Part shown: piece after piece, positions 15,663 through 23,701 of the stretch
Layout: each line of letters starts with the position of its first letter
How positions within the stretch are numbered: the stretch's first letter is position 1
NCBI RefSeq assembly: GCF_017573545.1
Contig: NZ_JAGEOK010000013.1
Span: 1-64,000 of the forward strand
From: Actinomadura nitritigenes
GTDB taxonomy: Bacteria > Actinomycetota > Actinomycetes > Streptosporangiales > Streptosporangiaceae
Length of the DNA stretch: 64,000 nt
Direction of reading: 5' to 3'
Notes under the pieces: model-generated
The model's input: only the letters and a program-made list of their open reading frames with translations
The model's database searches: none
What the model was told of the DNA's origin: nothing
Program-made: the position numbers and the translations under genes

Positions 15663-16070
15663 TCAGGCCCGGGAGATCAGGTCGTCGGGCCCGAAGGCGT
15701 CCGGCAGGACCTCCGACATGGGCAGGATGCCGCGGACGGTCTCCAGCAGCATCGGGGCGCCGCCGTGCTCCCACAGGAGCTGGCGGCAGCGCCCGCAGGG
15801 CATCAGCGGGTCGCCGTGCCGGTCGACGACCGCCACCGCGACGAGCCGCGGCGACCCCGTCTCGCCGGGCCCGAACAGCGCCGAGACCAGGGAGCATTCG
15901 GCGCACAGGCCCACCCCGTACGAGGCGTTCTCGACGTTGCAGCCGGAGATGACGCGCCCGTCGTCCACCAGCGCCGCCGCCCCCACCGGGAAACCGGAGT
16001 AGGGCGCGTACGCGCGCTCCATCGCCTCCCGCGCTGCGGTGCGCAGGGCAGGCCAGTCGATATCGGTCAT
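15663..16070 (-). CDS. cdd: Cytidine deaminase
   Basis: The protein is 135 residues, the size of the small homotetrameric class. Zinc ligands Cys56 (in CAECS), Cys92 and Cys95 (PCGRCRQLL) and the catalytic Glu58 are present. The N-terminal Tyr-Ser-x-Phe-Pro-Val-Gly substrate loop and NVENASYG uridine-binding segment are also conserved. It deaminates cytidine and deoxycytidine. The uridine and deoxyuridine produced can be used by the phosphorylase encoded next. Two nucleoside permease genes immediately upstream on the same strand suggest one transport-plus-catabolism unit. Confidence 0.95.
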   Translation of the reverse strand: MTDIDWPALRTAAREAMERAYAPYSGFPVGAAALVDDGRVISGCNVENASYGVGLCAECSLVSALFGPGETGSPRLVAVAVVDRHGDPLMPCGRCRQLLWEHGGAPMLLETVRGILPMSEVLPDAFGPDDLISRA

Positions 16071-16100
16071 GCACCCATGATCTCTCAGGACGGTGCCGGG

Positions 16101-17453
16101 TCAGCGGGCCTCGCCGCGCCGGTACCGCAGGCCGTCGGCGGCGGGCATCCGCAGCCGCTGGCTGGCGAGCGCGAGGACGAGCAGCGTCGTCAGGTGCGGG
16201 CTGAACGACACGAGCTCACCGGGGACGGCGTCGCTCAGCAGGAACCAGACGAGCAGCGCCGCCGCCGCGACCAGCGACAGCACCGCGCCGACGTAGGCGC
16301 CGCGGACCTCGCGCCGCCCGAGGTCCGTCACCACCTGCGAGCGCAGCCGGTTGGCGCGCACGCCCTGCCACACGGCGACCCCGACGAGCAGGATCGTGAC
16401 GAACAGCAGCAGCGCGTGCACGGACTGGCCGCCGCCCCGCACGTTCATCGCGTCGGTGTAGCCGAACAGCAGCGACCCGGCGGCGAGCCCGCCCGGACGC
16501 CAGTTCCCGAAGATCATCGAGGCGAGGCCGATGTAGCCGCGCCCGCCGGTCTGCCCGTCCTGGTAGAGGGTCGCGGCGACGGTGACGAGGAACGCGCCGG
16601 CGAGGCCGGAGAACCCGCCCGAGATGATGACGGCCGCGTACTTCATCCGGTACACGTGCACGCCGAGGGACTCGGCCGCGTACGGGTCCTCGCCGCAGGA
16701 CCGGATCCGCAGCCCGAACGGAGTTTTCCACAGGACCAGGAAAGTGAGCGGGATCAGCAGCAGGCAGACGACGGTGAGCAGTGACAGCCCGTTCGTCACC
16801 CCGCGAAGGATGCCCGCGATGTCCGACACCAGGAACCAGTGGTGGCTCTCCAGCGAGCCGAGCCAGTCGGGGCTCTCCCAGCCGCCGATCTTGCCGCCGG
16901 ACAGCACCGGCAGCGTCAGCGTCTTGATCGGGTCGATCGGCGGCGACTGCCGGGGCCCGCCGCCGAGGTCCTTCGCGTGCCCGACGTTGAAGATCAGCCC
17001 GGCCAGGAACTGGGTGAGGCCGAGCCCGAGGATGTTGATCGCGACACCGGACACGATGTGGTCGACGCCGAACGTGACGGTAGCGACGGCGTGCAGCAGC
17101 CCGCCGAGGGCGCCGCCGAGGATGCCGAACAGCACCCCGATCCAGGGACCCCACTGGTAGCCCGCCCACGCGCCGGTCCAGGTCCCGAGGATCATCATGC
17201 CCTCGAGCCCGATGTTGATCACGCCGGAGCGTTCCGCCCACAGCCCGCCGAGCCCGGCGAGGAAGATCGGCACGGCCAGCCGCAGCGCGGCGCTGACGGT
17301 GCCGCTGGAGGTGACGTCGTCGGCTCCGTCGATCACCCGGACGAGCGACAGCAGCACCAGCATCCCCGCCGCGATCAGCAGGTAGTGCGGCCAGCGCAGC
17401 CGGAACTTGCCGGTCCCGGCCTTCGCCGGCGCGACGGTCTCGGTCGCGGTCAT
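16101..17453 (-). CDS. Nucleoside ABC transporter permease (NupQ/YufQ-like)
   Basis: The protein is 450 residues with about ten hydrophobic segments. The branched-chain/ribose permease family signature lies at GLGGLWAERSGVINIGLEGMM followed by LHAVATVTFGVDHIVSGVAINILGLG. A conserved cytoplasmic loop, RIRSCGEDPYAAESLGVHVYRMKY, is the expected ATPase-coupling (EAA-like) region. It overlaps the upstream permease by 4 bp (ATGA), so the two are translationally coupled. Together with the second permease, the dual-domain ATPase and the BMP lipoprotein, it forms a nucleoside importer of the B. subtilis NupNOPQ / RnsABCD type. Substrate class is inferred from family and from the adjacent nucleoside-degrading genes. 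Confidence 0.88.
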   Translation of the reverse strand: MTATETVAPAKAGTGKFRLRWPHYLLIAAGMLVLLSLVRVIDGADDVTSSGTVSAALRLAVPIFLAGLGGLWAERSGVINIGLEGMMILGTWTGAWAGYQWGPWIGVLFGILGGALGGLLHAVATVTFGVDHIVSGVAINILGLGLTQFLAGLIFNVGHAKDLGGGPRQSPPIDPIKTLTLPVLSGGKIGGWESPDWLGSLESHHWFLVSDIAGILRGVTNGLSLLTVVCLLLIPLTFLVLWKTPFGLRIRSCGEDPYAAESLGVHVYRMKYAAVIISGGFSGLAGAFLVTVAATLYQDGQTGGRGYIGLASMIFGNWRPGGLAAGSLLFGYTDAMNVRGGGQSVHALLLFVTILLVGVAVWQGVRANRLRSQVVTDLGRREVRGAYVGAVLSLVAAAALLVWFLLSDAVPGELVSFSPHLTTLLVLALASQRLRMPAADGLRYRRGEAR

Positions 17454-19009
17454 GAGGTGCTCCCAGCGGCCTCGCGGGCCAGGTCACGGCCGGTGGCGAG
17501 CTCCGCGGCGACGGACCGCTGCTGCAACCGGATCTCCCAGCGCCGGACGAGCTCGTAGACGATGACGACGGTCAGCACGACCACGCCCTGCATCACCCCG
17601 ACGATCTCCTTCGGGACCTCGACCTCCTGGAGGATGTCGGAGGTCTGGTCGAGGAAGGCGAACAGCAGTGCCGCGAGCGCGATCCCCGCCGGATGGTTGC
17701 GGCCGAGCAGCGCGACGGTGATGCCGGTGAAGCCGAGGCCCGCCGGGAAGTTCAGCGAGTAGTCGTAGGACTCGCCGAGCAGCCCCGGGATGCCGATCAG
17801 CCCGGCCACCGCACCGGACGCCACCATCGTGATCACGATCATCCGCCTGGCGCTGACACCGCTGGCCTGCGCGGCGGACGGGGACAGCCCGGAGATCTTC
17901 AGGTCGAACCCGAACCGGGTGTAGTTGATGACCACCCAGAACACGACGCCGACCACGATCGCCAGCGGCAGCAGCCCGTACACCGCGCCGGGCAGGTCGA
18001 TGCCGATCGCCGACAGGAAGCCGTTCAGCGGCCCGACCCGTCCCGAGTGCGGGATGGTCGCGGTCGCGACGTCGTTGCTGTTCGGCCGGGGCTCGGCGAG
18101 CCGCTTGTCGTTCAGCAGGTAGGCGATGACGCCGGTGGCGATCGCGTTCAGCATGATCGTGGACAGCACCTCGCTGACCCCGCGGGTCACCTTCAGCACG
18201 CCCGCGATCGCCGCCCACAGCCCTCCGACCAGCACCGCCGCGACGATCACCAGGAGCTGCCCGAACGGCGCGGGCAGCGAGACCGCGCCGCCCAGCGCGG
18301 CGGCGAGGAACGCCGCCAGCCGGTACTGGCCGTCCACGCCGATGTTCAGCAGCGCCATCCGGAAGCCGATCGCGACCGCGACCGCCGACAGGTAGTACCG
18401 GGTGGCGCGGTTGATGATGTCGACGATGGAGTGCTGCTGCGTGCCGTAGTCGACCATGCTCTGCACGGCGCTGACGGGGTCGGCGCCGGTCAGCCGCAGC
18501 AGGATCATCGTGATGCCGAGCGAGATCAGCAGCGCGAGGATCGGCGCGCCGATCTTCAGGCCGAGCCCGGTCGGGCCGAGCCCGCGCAGGATCGCCTTCC
18601 ACGCCGGCACCGGCTCCGGCCCCGCCTTCGCAGGACGTCCGCCCTCCGAAGGATCGGGCTCGGCCGGCCGGGGAACCTCCACCCGCCCGGCCACCGCACC
18701 GGCCTCGGAAGCCGCATCGGCCCCGGAAGCGGCATCGCGCTGGGACTCCGCGTCCTGCTCGGCCGCCGCGCCGGACTCGGCCGCAGGGCCGGACGCGGGC
18801 GCCGCGTCCGACTCGGAGGCCGCGTCGGACTCGGATTCTGCGTCGGATCCGGACGCAGCATCACGCTTGGGCGCTGCAGCCGACTTGGAGGCCTCGGCGG
18901 GCTTGGATCCTGCGCCGGATTCGGACGCGGCGTCAGGCTTGGGCGCCGCGGCGGGGTCGGGCGGGGTGGGGGTGCCGTCCGGGTCCGGGGTGTCGTTCGG
19001 GCCGGTCAT
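17450..19009 (-). CDS. Nucleoside ABC transporter permease (NupP/YufP-like) with long acidic N-terminal extension
   Basis: The protein is 519 residues. Residues from about 135 onward form a typical permease: about eight or nine helices, VAVAIGFRMALLNIGVDGQYRLAAFLAAALGG, a VSEVLSTIMLNAIA core, and FGFDLKISGLSPSAAQASGV as the coupling loop. The first ~125 residues are an unusual Ala/Ser/Asp/Glu/Pro-rich low-complexity stretch with loose SES/SDA repeats and no predicted membrane segment. The start ATG overlaps the ATPase stop by 4 bp, so translation from this ATG is well supported and the extension is probably real. It would lie in the cytoplasm ahead of the first helix. Its role is unknown. Confidence 0.86.
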   Translation of the reverse strand: MTGPNDTPDPDGTPTPPDPAAAPKPDAASESGAGSKPAEASKSAAAPKRDAASGSDAESESDAASESDAAPASGPAAESGAAAEQDAESQRDAASGADAASEAGAVAGRVEVPRPAEPDPSEGGRPAKAGPEPVPAWKAILRGLGPTGLGLKIGAPILALLISLGITMILLRLTGADPVSAVQSMVDYGTQQHSIVDIINRATRYYLSAVAVAIGFRMALLNIGVDGQYRLAAFLAAALGGAVSLPAPFGQLLVIVAAVLVGGLWAAIAGVLKVTRGVSEVLSTIMLNAIATGVIAYLLNDKRLAEPRPNSNDVATATIPHSGRVGPLNGFLSAIGIDLPGAVYGLLPLAIVVGVVFWVVINYTRFGFDLKISGLSPSAAQASGVSARRMIVITMVASGAVAGLIGIPGLLGESYDYSLNFPAGLGFTGITVALLGRNHPAGIALAALLFAFLDQTSDILQEVEVPKEIVGVMQGVVVLTVVIVYELVRRWEIRLQQRSVAAELATGRDLAREAAGSTS

Positions 19010-20544
19010 GACGGGTCCCCGGCGCCGGTCATGGCGGAGCCGAGCTCCTCCGGGGTGACCGTCCGCGGATCGACCTCCGCGACCAGCCGGCCCCGCAGGA
19101 TCACGTGCAGGGTGTCGGACATTCCGATGAGTTCCTCAAGATCGGCGCTGATCAGCAGCACGGCGAGCCCGTCGGCGCGGGCCTGGCGCAGGTAGTCCCA
19201 GATGGCGGCCTGGGCGCCGACGTCGATGCCGCGGGTCGGATGCGCGGCGATCAGCAGCCGCGGCTCGCCGGACATCTCCCGCCCGACGATCAGCTTCTGC
19301 TGGTTGCCGCCCGACAGGGCGGCGGCGGGCACGTCGATCCCGGGCGTCCGGACGTCGTACTCGCGGACGATCCGGGTCGTGTCGCGGCGGGCGCCGCGCC
19401 GGTCCACCCAGGGGCCGCGGACGTTGGGGCGCTGCGTCTGGTGCCCGAGCACCCGGTTCTCCCACAGGGTGGCCTCCAGCACGAGCCCGTGCCGGTGCCG
19501 GTCCTCGGGGATGTAGGCGATGCCGGCCTCGCGGCGCCGCCGCGTCGACCAGTGCTCGATCTCCTCGCCGCCGTAGACGATCGTCCCGGCGTCCGCGGAC
19601 CGCAGGCCCATGATCGCTTCGATCAGCTCGCTCTGCCCGTTGCCCTCGACGCCGGCCAGCCCGACGATCTCGCCGCGCCGGATGCGCAGCGAGACGTCGT
19701 CGACGACGGGACGGCCCTCGGGGGTGAGGACCGTGAGCCCGCCGACCTCCAGCTGGACGTCCTCGGTGACGGTCGAGTCGCGCAGCTCCGGGGTGGGAAG
19801 CTGCGAGCCGACCATCAGCTCGGCCAGCCGCCGCGAGGTGACCCCGGACGGGTCGAGCCGCGTCGCGACCGTGGTGCCGCGCCGGATCACCGAGATGGTG
19901 TCGGCGACCGACAGCACCTCGTCCAGCTTGTGGGAGATGAACAGGACGGTGAGGCCCTCTGCGCGCAGCCCGCGCAGGTTGCCGAACAGCTCCTCGACCT
20001 CCTGCGGGACGAGCACGGCGGTGGGCTCGTCGAGGATCAGCACGCGGGCGCCCCGGTACAGCACCTTGAGGATCTCGACGCGCTGCCGCTCGCCGACGCC
20101 GAGCGTCTCGACGAGGACGTCGGGGTCGACGCGCAGCCCGTACGCCTTCGACATCTCGCGGATGCGGGCGCGGGCGGCGTCGAAGTCGATGCGGCCGCGC
20201 AGCAGGCCCTTGGCGCGCGGCTCGGCGCCGAGGATGACGTTCTCCAGCACGGTCAGGTTGTCGGCCAGCTTGAAGTGCTGGTGGACCATGCCGATGCCGC
20301 GGGCGATCGCGTCGGCGGGGGTGCGGAACGACACCGCCTCCCCGTCGATCTCGATGGTGCCCTCGTCCGGCCGCTGCATCCCGTACAGGATCTTCATCAG
20401 CGTGGACTTGCCCGCGCCGTTCTCGCCGCAGAGCGCGTGCACCTCGCCGGGCTCGATGCTCAGGTTGATGTCGCGGTTGGCGACGACGCCGGGGAACCGC
20501 TTGGTGATCGATGTCAGCCGCACGGCCGGCACCTGGTCAGGCAC
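19006..20544 (-). CDS. Nucleoside ABC transporter ATP-binding protein (NupO/YufO-like, two ATPase domains)
   Basis: The protein is 512 residues from the GTG at 20542-20544, which has an AGGAGGAGGGG site about 6-10 nt upstream; a frame to 20628 exists but has no start support. The first ABC domain has Walker A GENGAGKST (about residues 40-48), an ABC signature-like LGVGERQRVEIL and Walker B ARVLILDEPTAVL. The second domain has a degenerate Walker A (GVEGNGQSE), LSGGNQQKL and RLLIAAHPTRGID. This asymmetric tandem arrangement is typical of ribose/nucleoside-type importers. It energises the two permeases encoded downstream, to which it is coupled by a 4-bp overlap. Confidence 0.92.
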   Translation of the reverse strand: MPDQVPAVRLTSITKRFPGVVANRDINLSIEPGEVHALCGENGAGKSTLMKILYGMQRPDEGTIEIDGEAVSFRTPADAIARGIGMVHQHFKLADNLTVLENVILGAEPRAKGLLRGRIDFDAARARIREMSKAYGLRVDPDVLVETLGVGERQRVEILKVLYRGARVLILDEPTAVLVPQEVEELFGNLRGLRAEGLTVLFISHKLDEVLSVADTISVIRRGTTVATRLDPSGVTSRRLAELMVGSQLPTPELRDSTVTEDVQLEVGGLTVLTPEGRPVVDDVSLRIRRGEIVGLAGVEGNGQSELIEAIMGLRSADAGTIVYGGEEIEHWSTRRRREAGIAYIPEDRHRHGLVLEATLWENRVLGHQTQRPNVRGPWVDRRGARRDTTRIVREYDVRTPGIDVPAAALSGGNQQKLIVGREMSGEPRLLIAAHPTRGIDVGAQAAIWDYLRQARADGLAVLLISADLEELIGMSDTLHVILRGRLVAEVDPRTVTPEELGSAMTGAGDPS

Positions 20545-20579
20545 GAGTGCCCCTCCTCCTGCCTCGGGATACGCGGCCA

Positions 20580-20655
20580 GGGCGCGCGTGCCGGGCGGCG
20601 TCGCGTCGGCGACGCACGGCCCGGGCACGCGCGCCCGGCCGGGAGACGGCCGGGC
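20580..20655 (-). terminator. Large stem-loops between the binding protein and ATPase genes
   Basis: A perfect 13-bp stem (20580-20592 with 20624-20636) encloses a second 7-bp stem. It is followed by an overlapping 8-bp hairpin (20633-20640 with 20648-20655). No T tract follows. In this position the structure is likely to protect the abundant binding-protein message and partially stop read-through, giving more lipoprotein than transporter. Confidence 0.55.
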
Positions 20656-20697
20656 GGGCCGGCCCGGCGGATGCCGCGGCGGCCCGCCCTGTGCCCA

Positions 20698-21759
20698 CTA
20701 CGGCTTCGTCGGGACGGTGATCTTGCCGGCGACGATCTGCGACTTCAGGTCCTCCAGCTGGGCCTTGATGTCGTCGACGTTGCCGCCGGAGGCGGCGTAG
20801 CCGACCCCGTCGTTCTGCAGGTTGTACTGCACCGTGCCGGCCTTGAACTGGTTGTTCGCGACCGACTCGACGAAGTTGAACACCGACAGGTCGACGTGCT
20901 TGACCATCGAGGTGAGGATGTGCGTCTTCACGTCGGCGACGGCGGGCTGGTTGTACTGGTCGGAGTCGACGCCGATGGCCCACTTGCCGGCCGCGCCGAC
21001 GGTCTTGATGACGCCGATGCCGGCGCCGCCCGCGGCGTGGTAGATGACGTCCGCGCCCTTGTCGAGCTGGCCCTTGGCGGCCTCGTTGCCGAGCCCGGTG
21101 TCCTTGAAGCCGTTGAAGTTCGGCGGCTCGGTCAGGTACTTGGGCGGCAGCACCGTGATGCCGGGCTTGGCCTTCTTCGCGCCCGCCTGGTAGCCGGCGA
21201 AGAACTTCTGGATCAGCGGGACGTCGACGCCGCCGATGAAGCCGATCTTCCCGGTCTTGGACTTCAGCGCCGCGGCGGCGCCGACCAGGAACGAGCCCTG
21301 CTCCTCGGAGAAGCAGGAGCCGGCGACGTTGGCGCCCTCGACCTTGCAGCCGTCGGCGTCCACGACGAAGAACTTGGTGTTCGGGAAGGCCTTGGCGACC
21401 TTCAGCAGCGACGCGGTGTAGGAGAACCCGACGCCGATGACGGGGTTGTAGCCGGTGCTGGCGAGCAGCCGCAGGCGGGACTCCTTGTCGGAGTCGGGCT
21501 CGTCCGGCTGCGCGGAGATCTCCTTGGTGGTGACGTGCAGGTCCTTCTCGGCCTTCGTGAGGCCGGCCGCCGCCGAGTCGTTGAACGACTGGTCGCCGCG
21601 GCCGCCGATGTCGAACGCCAGGCCGACCTTGAGGGTCTTCTTGCCGTCGCCGCCGTCGCTGTCGCCGCCGGCCTTCTTGCCACCGCATGCGGAAGCGCCG
21701 CCCAGCGTCAGCGCCGCACCCGTCACGGTGACGAGAGTGATCTTCAGTCCACGGCGCAA
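20698..21759 (-). CDS. BMP-family nucleoside-binding lipoprotein
   Basis: The protein is about 353 residues. The best-supported start is a TTG (21757-21759) with a strong GGAAGGAG 7 nt upstream; the ATG at 21781-21783 lacks a site and would add eight residues. It begins (M)RRGLKITLVTVTGAAL and reaches a lipobox-like ASAC, then a Gly/Lys/Asp-rich linker. The mature part has LKVGLAFDIGGRGDQSFNDSAAAGL, IGVGFSYTASLLKVAKAFPNTKF, a GGVDVPLIQKFFAGYQAGAK segment and IYHAAGGAGIGVIKT, typical of BMP/PnrA-like nucleoside-binding proteins. It delivers nucleosides to the importer encoded downstream. The lipobox lacks the usual Leu at -3. Confidence 0.88.
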   Translation of the reverse strand: MRRGLKITLVTVTGAALTLGGASACGGKKAGGDSDGGDGKKTLKVGLAFDIGGRGDQSFNDSAAAGLTKAEKDLHVTTKEISAQPDEPDSDKESRLRLLASTGYNPVIGVGFSYTASLLKVAKAFPNTKFFVVDADGCKVEGANVAGSCFSEEQGSFLVGAAAALKSKTGKIGFIGGVDVPLIQKFFAGYQAGAKKAKPGITVLPPKYLTEPPNFNGFKDTGLGNEAAKGQLDKGADVIYHAAGGAGIGVIKTVGAAGKWAIGVDSDQYNQPAVADVKTHILTSMVKHVDLSVFNFVESVANNQFKAGTVQYNLQNDGVGYAASGGNVDDIKAQLEDLKSQIVAGKITVPTKP

Positions 21760-21821
21760 GGTAGCGCTCCTTCCGTTCCCCATACGGGATCGGCGGCCGC
21801 TCGGCCACCGAAATCGTTGGG

Positions 21822-21827
21822 ACGCTA
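21822..21827 (-). promoter_or_regulatory. Candidate -10 element of the BMP lipoprotein gene
   Basis: On the minus strand TAGCGT sits about 62 bases before the TTG start, leaving room for a leader that carries the GGAAGGAG site. No good -35 hexamer is visible. Confidence 0.35.
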
Positions 21828-21961
21828 CCTCGCGTTTGGTGGATAGCTGCCGCCTTGCACCGTTTCGCAACAGGTCCGTTACCAATGCGTACGCATATCG
21901 GCACAGGTCAGCGTGTGGATGATCGCTCCCCGTGACGGTCCTGGCGGACGGTCCGGCGGCC

Positions 21962-22028
21962 GGCGCCCCGCCGCGGACGCGCCGCGGCGGGGCGCCGGAG
22001 GCCCGGCGTCAGGCATCGGACGCCGGGC
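21962..22028 (-). terminator. Two strong hairpins downstream of the ligase/amidohydrolase operon
   Basis: A perfect 15-bp stem (21962-21976 with 21982-21996, loop ACGCG) is followed by a perfect 10-bp stem (22001-22010 with 22019-22028). They lie 114-180 bases past the amidohydrolase stop on the minus strand and precede the BMP promoter region. This is the likely transcription end for that operon. Confidence 0.65.
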
Positions 22029-22060
22029 CGGACTCCGGACAACTGGGACATCACCCGCCG

Positions 22061-22148
22061 GGCGTCAGGCGTCAGGCGTCAGGCGTCAGGCGTCAGGCGT
22101 CAGGCGTCAGGCGTCAGGCGTCAGGCGTCAGGCGTCAGGCGTCAGGCG
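22061..22148 (+). repeat. Twelve tandem copies of a heptanucleotide (GGCGTCA)
   Basis: Copies begin every 7 bases from 22061 to 22138, all identical, followed by a partial GGCG. On the minus strand the unit reads TGACGCC. The last copy supplies the TGA stop of the amidohydrolase (22142-22144). Because 7 is not a multiple of 3, the array places TGA in all three minus-strand frames. An array this uniform suggests recent slippage and is likely to vary between strains. Confidence 0.9.
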
Positions 22149-23701
22149 AGGGTGGCGCCCTCGACGGTCTCCGGGTCGGCCGGGCGGGCGCCGTCCCACA
22201 GGGCGGTCAGCGCCGTCGCCGCCAGCACCCGCACCCCGACCGGGATGCACCGCTCGTCGACGTCGAAGTCGCCGCGGTGCAGGTCGTACTCGCCGGGCGA
22301 GCCGGGGGTGCGGACGCCGAGCCGGGCGAGGGCGCCCGGGATCGACTCCAGGTACCAGCCGAAGTCCTCGCCGCCGAGGCTCTGCGGCGTCGGCACGACG
22401 CCCTCCGGCTCGAGGACCTGCGCGGCCGCGTCCCGGAACATCTGCACGCTCGCCGCCTCGTTCACGGTCGGCGGGACGCCCCGGACGTACTCCAGCGACG
22501 CCTCCACGTCGTAGGCGGCGGCGACGGACTGCAAAAGCGCCTTCATCATCTCCGGCGCGCGGTGCCACGCCTCGTCGTCCAGGCAGCGGACGGTGCCCTC
22601 GGCGATGCCGTCGTCGGGGATCGCGTTGGCGACGGACCCGGCCGACACCCGCCCCCACACCAGCGACAGGCTGGAGCGCGGGTCGACCCGCCGGGACAGC
22701 GCCGCCGGCAGCTCGGTGACGATCTTGGCGAGCGCGTACACCAGGTCGGCGGTGAGGTGCGGCCGGGCGGTGTGCCCGCCGGGCCCGGTCACCTTCACGT
22801 ACACCTTGTCGCAGGCCGCGGTGATGGGCCCGGAGCGCAGGCCCAGCTCACCGACCTCGATGCGCGGGTCGCAGTGCAGCGCGAACGCGCGGTCGACGCC
22901 CGTGATGCCGCCGGCGGCCATCACGTCCAGTGCCCCGCCGGGGGTCTCCTCGGCCGGCTGGAACAGCAGCCGGACCCGGCCGGGCAGCAGCCCCGCCTCG
23001 GCCTGCTGCGCGAGGAACAGCCCGGCGCCCAGCACCATCGTGGTGTGCACGTCGTGCCCGCAGGCGTGCGCGACGCCCGGCGCCGTCGACCGGTACGGGG
23101 CGTCCTCCTTCTCGTCCTGCAGCGGCAGCGCGTCGATGTCGGCGCGCAGCGCGATGGTCGGGCCGTCGCCCGGGCCGATGTCGCAGAACAGCCCGGTGCC
23201 CTTCGGCAGGATCAGCGGTTCGAGCCCGGCGAGGCGCAGCCGCTCGGCGATCCGGGCGGTGGTGCGGTGCTCGTTGTAGCCCAGCTCCGGGTGCATGTGC
23301 AGGTCGCGCCGGAACGCGACGAGCTCCTCCTCGTGCCGGGCGAGGAACACCTCGAGCTGCGGCCGCAGGGCCGCCGGGCGCTCGCTGCCCGCGGGGCCGT
23401 GCGGTCCCGGGGCGGTCGGTGGTTCAAGGCCGGGCATCACCCCGGGTCCCGGTTGTGTCATGTGCGCCCCCTGCGCGAGGGCGGGGCCGGTCGGCCTCCG
23501 CCCGGAGTTCTTCTCGGCGCCGCCGCTGCCGGCCGCGCGGGTGTTCTCTCCTGTGCCGCCGGTGCCGCCCGTGGTGCCGGCGTCACCGCTGTCGTCGCGG
23601 GCACCGGACGCGCCGGTGCCCCCCGTGTTCTCTCCCGAAGCGCCCGTCGCGGTTCTCTCGGGACCCCCGTCCGGGCGGGCCGGCCGCTCATGCCCCGGCA
23701 T
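22142..23701 (-). CDS. M20-family amidohydrolase/peptidase with low-complexity N-terminus
   Basis: The protein has 519 residues from the ATG at 23699-23701, with GGGAGG 7 nt upstream, overlapping the ligase end by 14 bp. An internal ATG (23459-23461) also has a ribosome site and would give the usual ~440-residue length. The first ~80 codons keep G/C-rich third positions, so the long form is plausible; they are Gly/Thr/Ala-rich. The core has the M20D features: RRDLHMHPELGYNEH, ALRADIDALPL, the metal-binding ACGHDVHTTM, FQPAEETPGG and SLGGEDFGWYLE, with a dimerisation insert. Members hydrolyse N-acyl or aminoacyl amides. The ligase next door makes amides, so the pair may make and break related gamma-glutamyl or aminoacyl compounds. 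Confidence 0.88.
   Translation of the reverse strand: MPGHERPARPDGGPERTATGASGENTGGTGASGARDDSGDAGTTGGTGGTGENTRAAGSGGAEKNSGRRPTGPALAQGAHMTQPGPGVMPGLEPPTAPGPHGPAGSERPAALRPQLEVFLARHEEELVAFRRDLHMHPELGYNEHRTTARIAERLRLAGLEPLILPKGTGLFCDIGPGDGPTIALRADIDALPLQDEKEDAPYRSTAPGVAHACGHDVHTTMVLGAGLFLAQQAEAGLLPGRVRLLFQPAEETPGGALDVMAAGGITGVDRAFALHCDPRIEVGELGLRSGPITAACDKVYVKVTGPGGHTARPHLTADLVYALAKIVTELPAALSRRVDPRSSLSLVWGRVSAGSVANAIPDDGIAEGTVRCLDDEAWHRAPEMMKALLQSVAAAYDVEASLEYVRGVPPTVNEAASVQMFRDAAAQVLEPEGVVPTPQSLGGEDFGWYLESIPGALARLGVRTPGSPGEYDLHRGDFDVDERCIPVGVRVLAATALTALWDGARPADPETVEGATLA

Noticed and set aside
22061..22148. CRISPR array at the heptanucleotide repeat
   Set aside because: The unit is 7 bp with no spacers. 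It is a tandem repeat.
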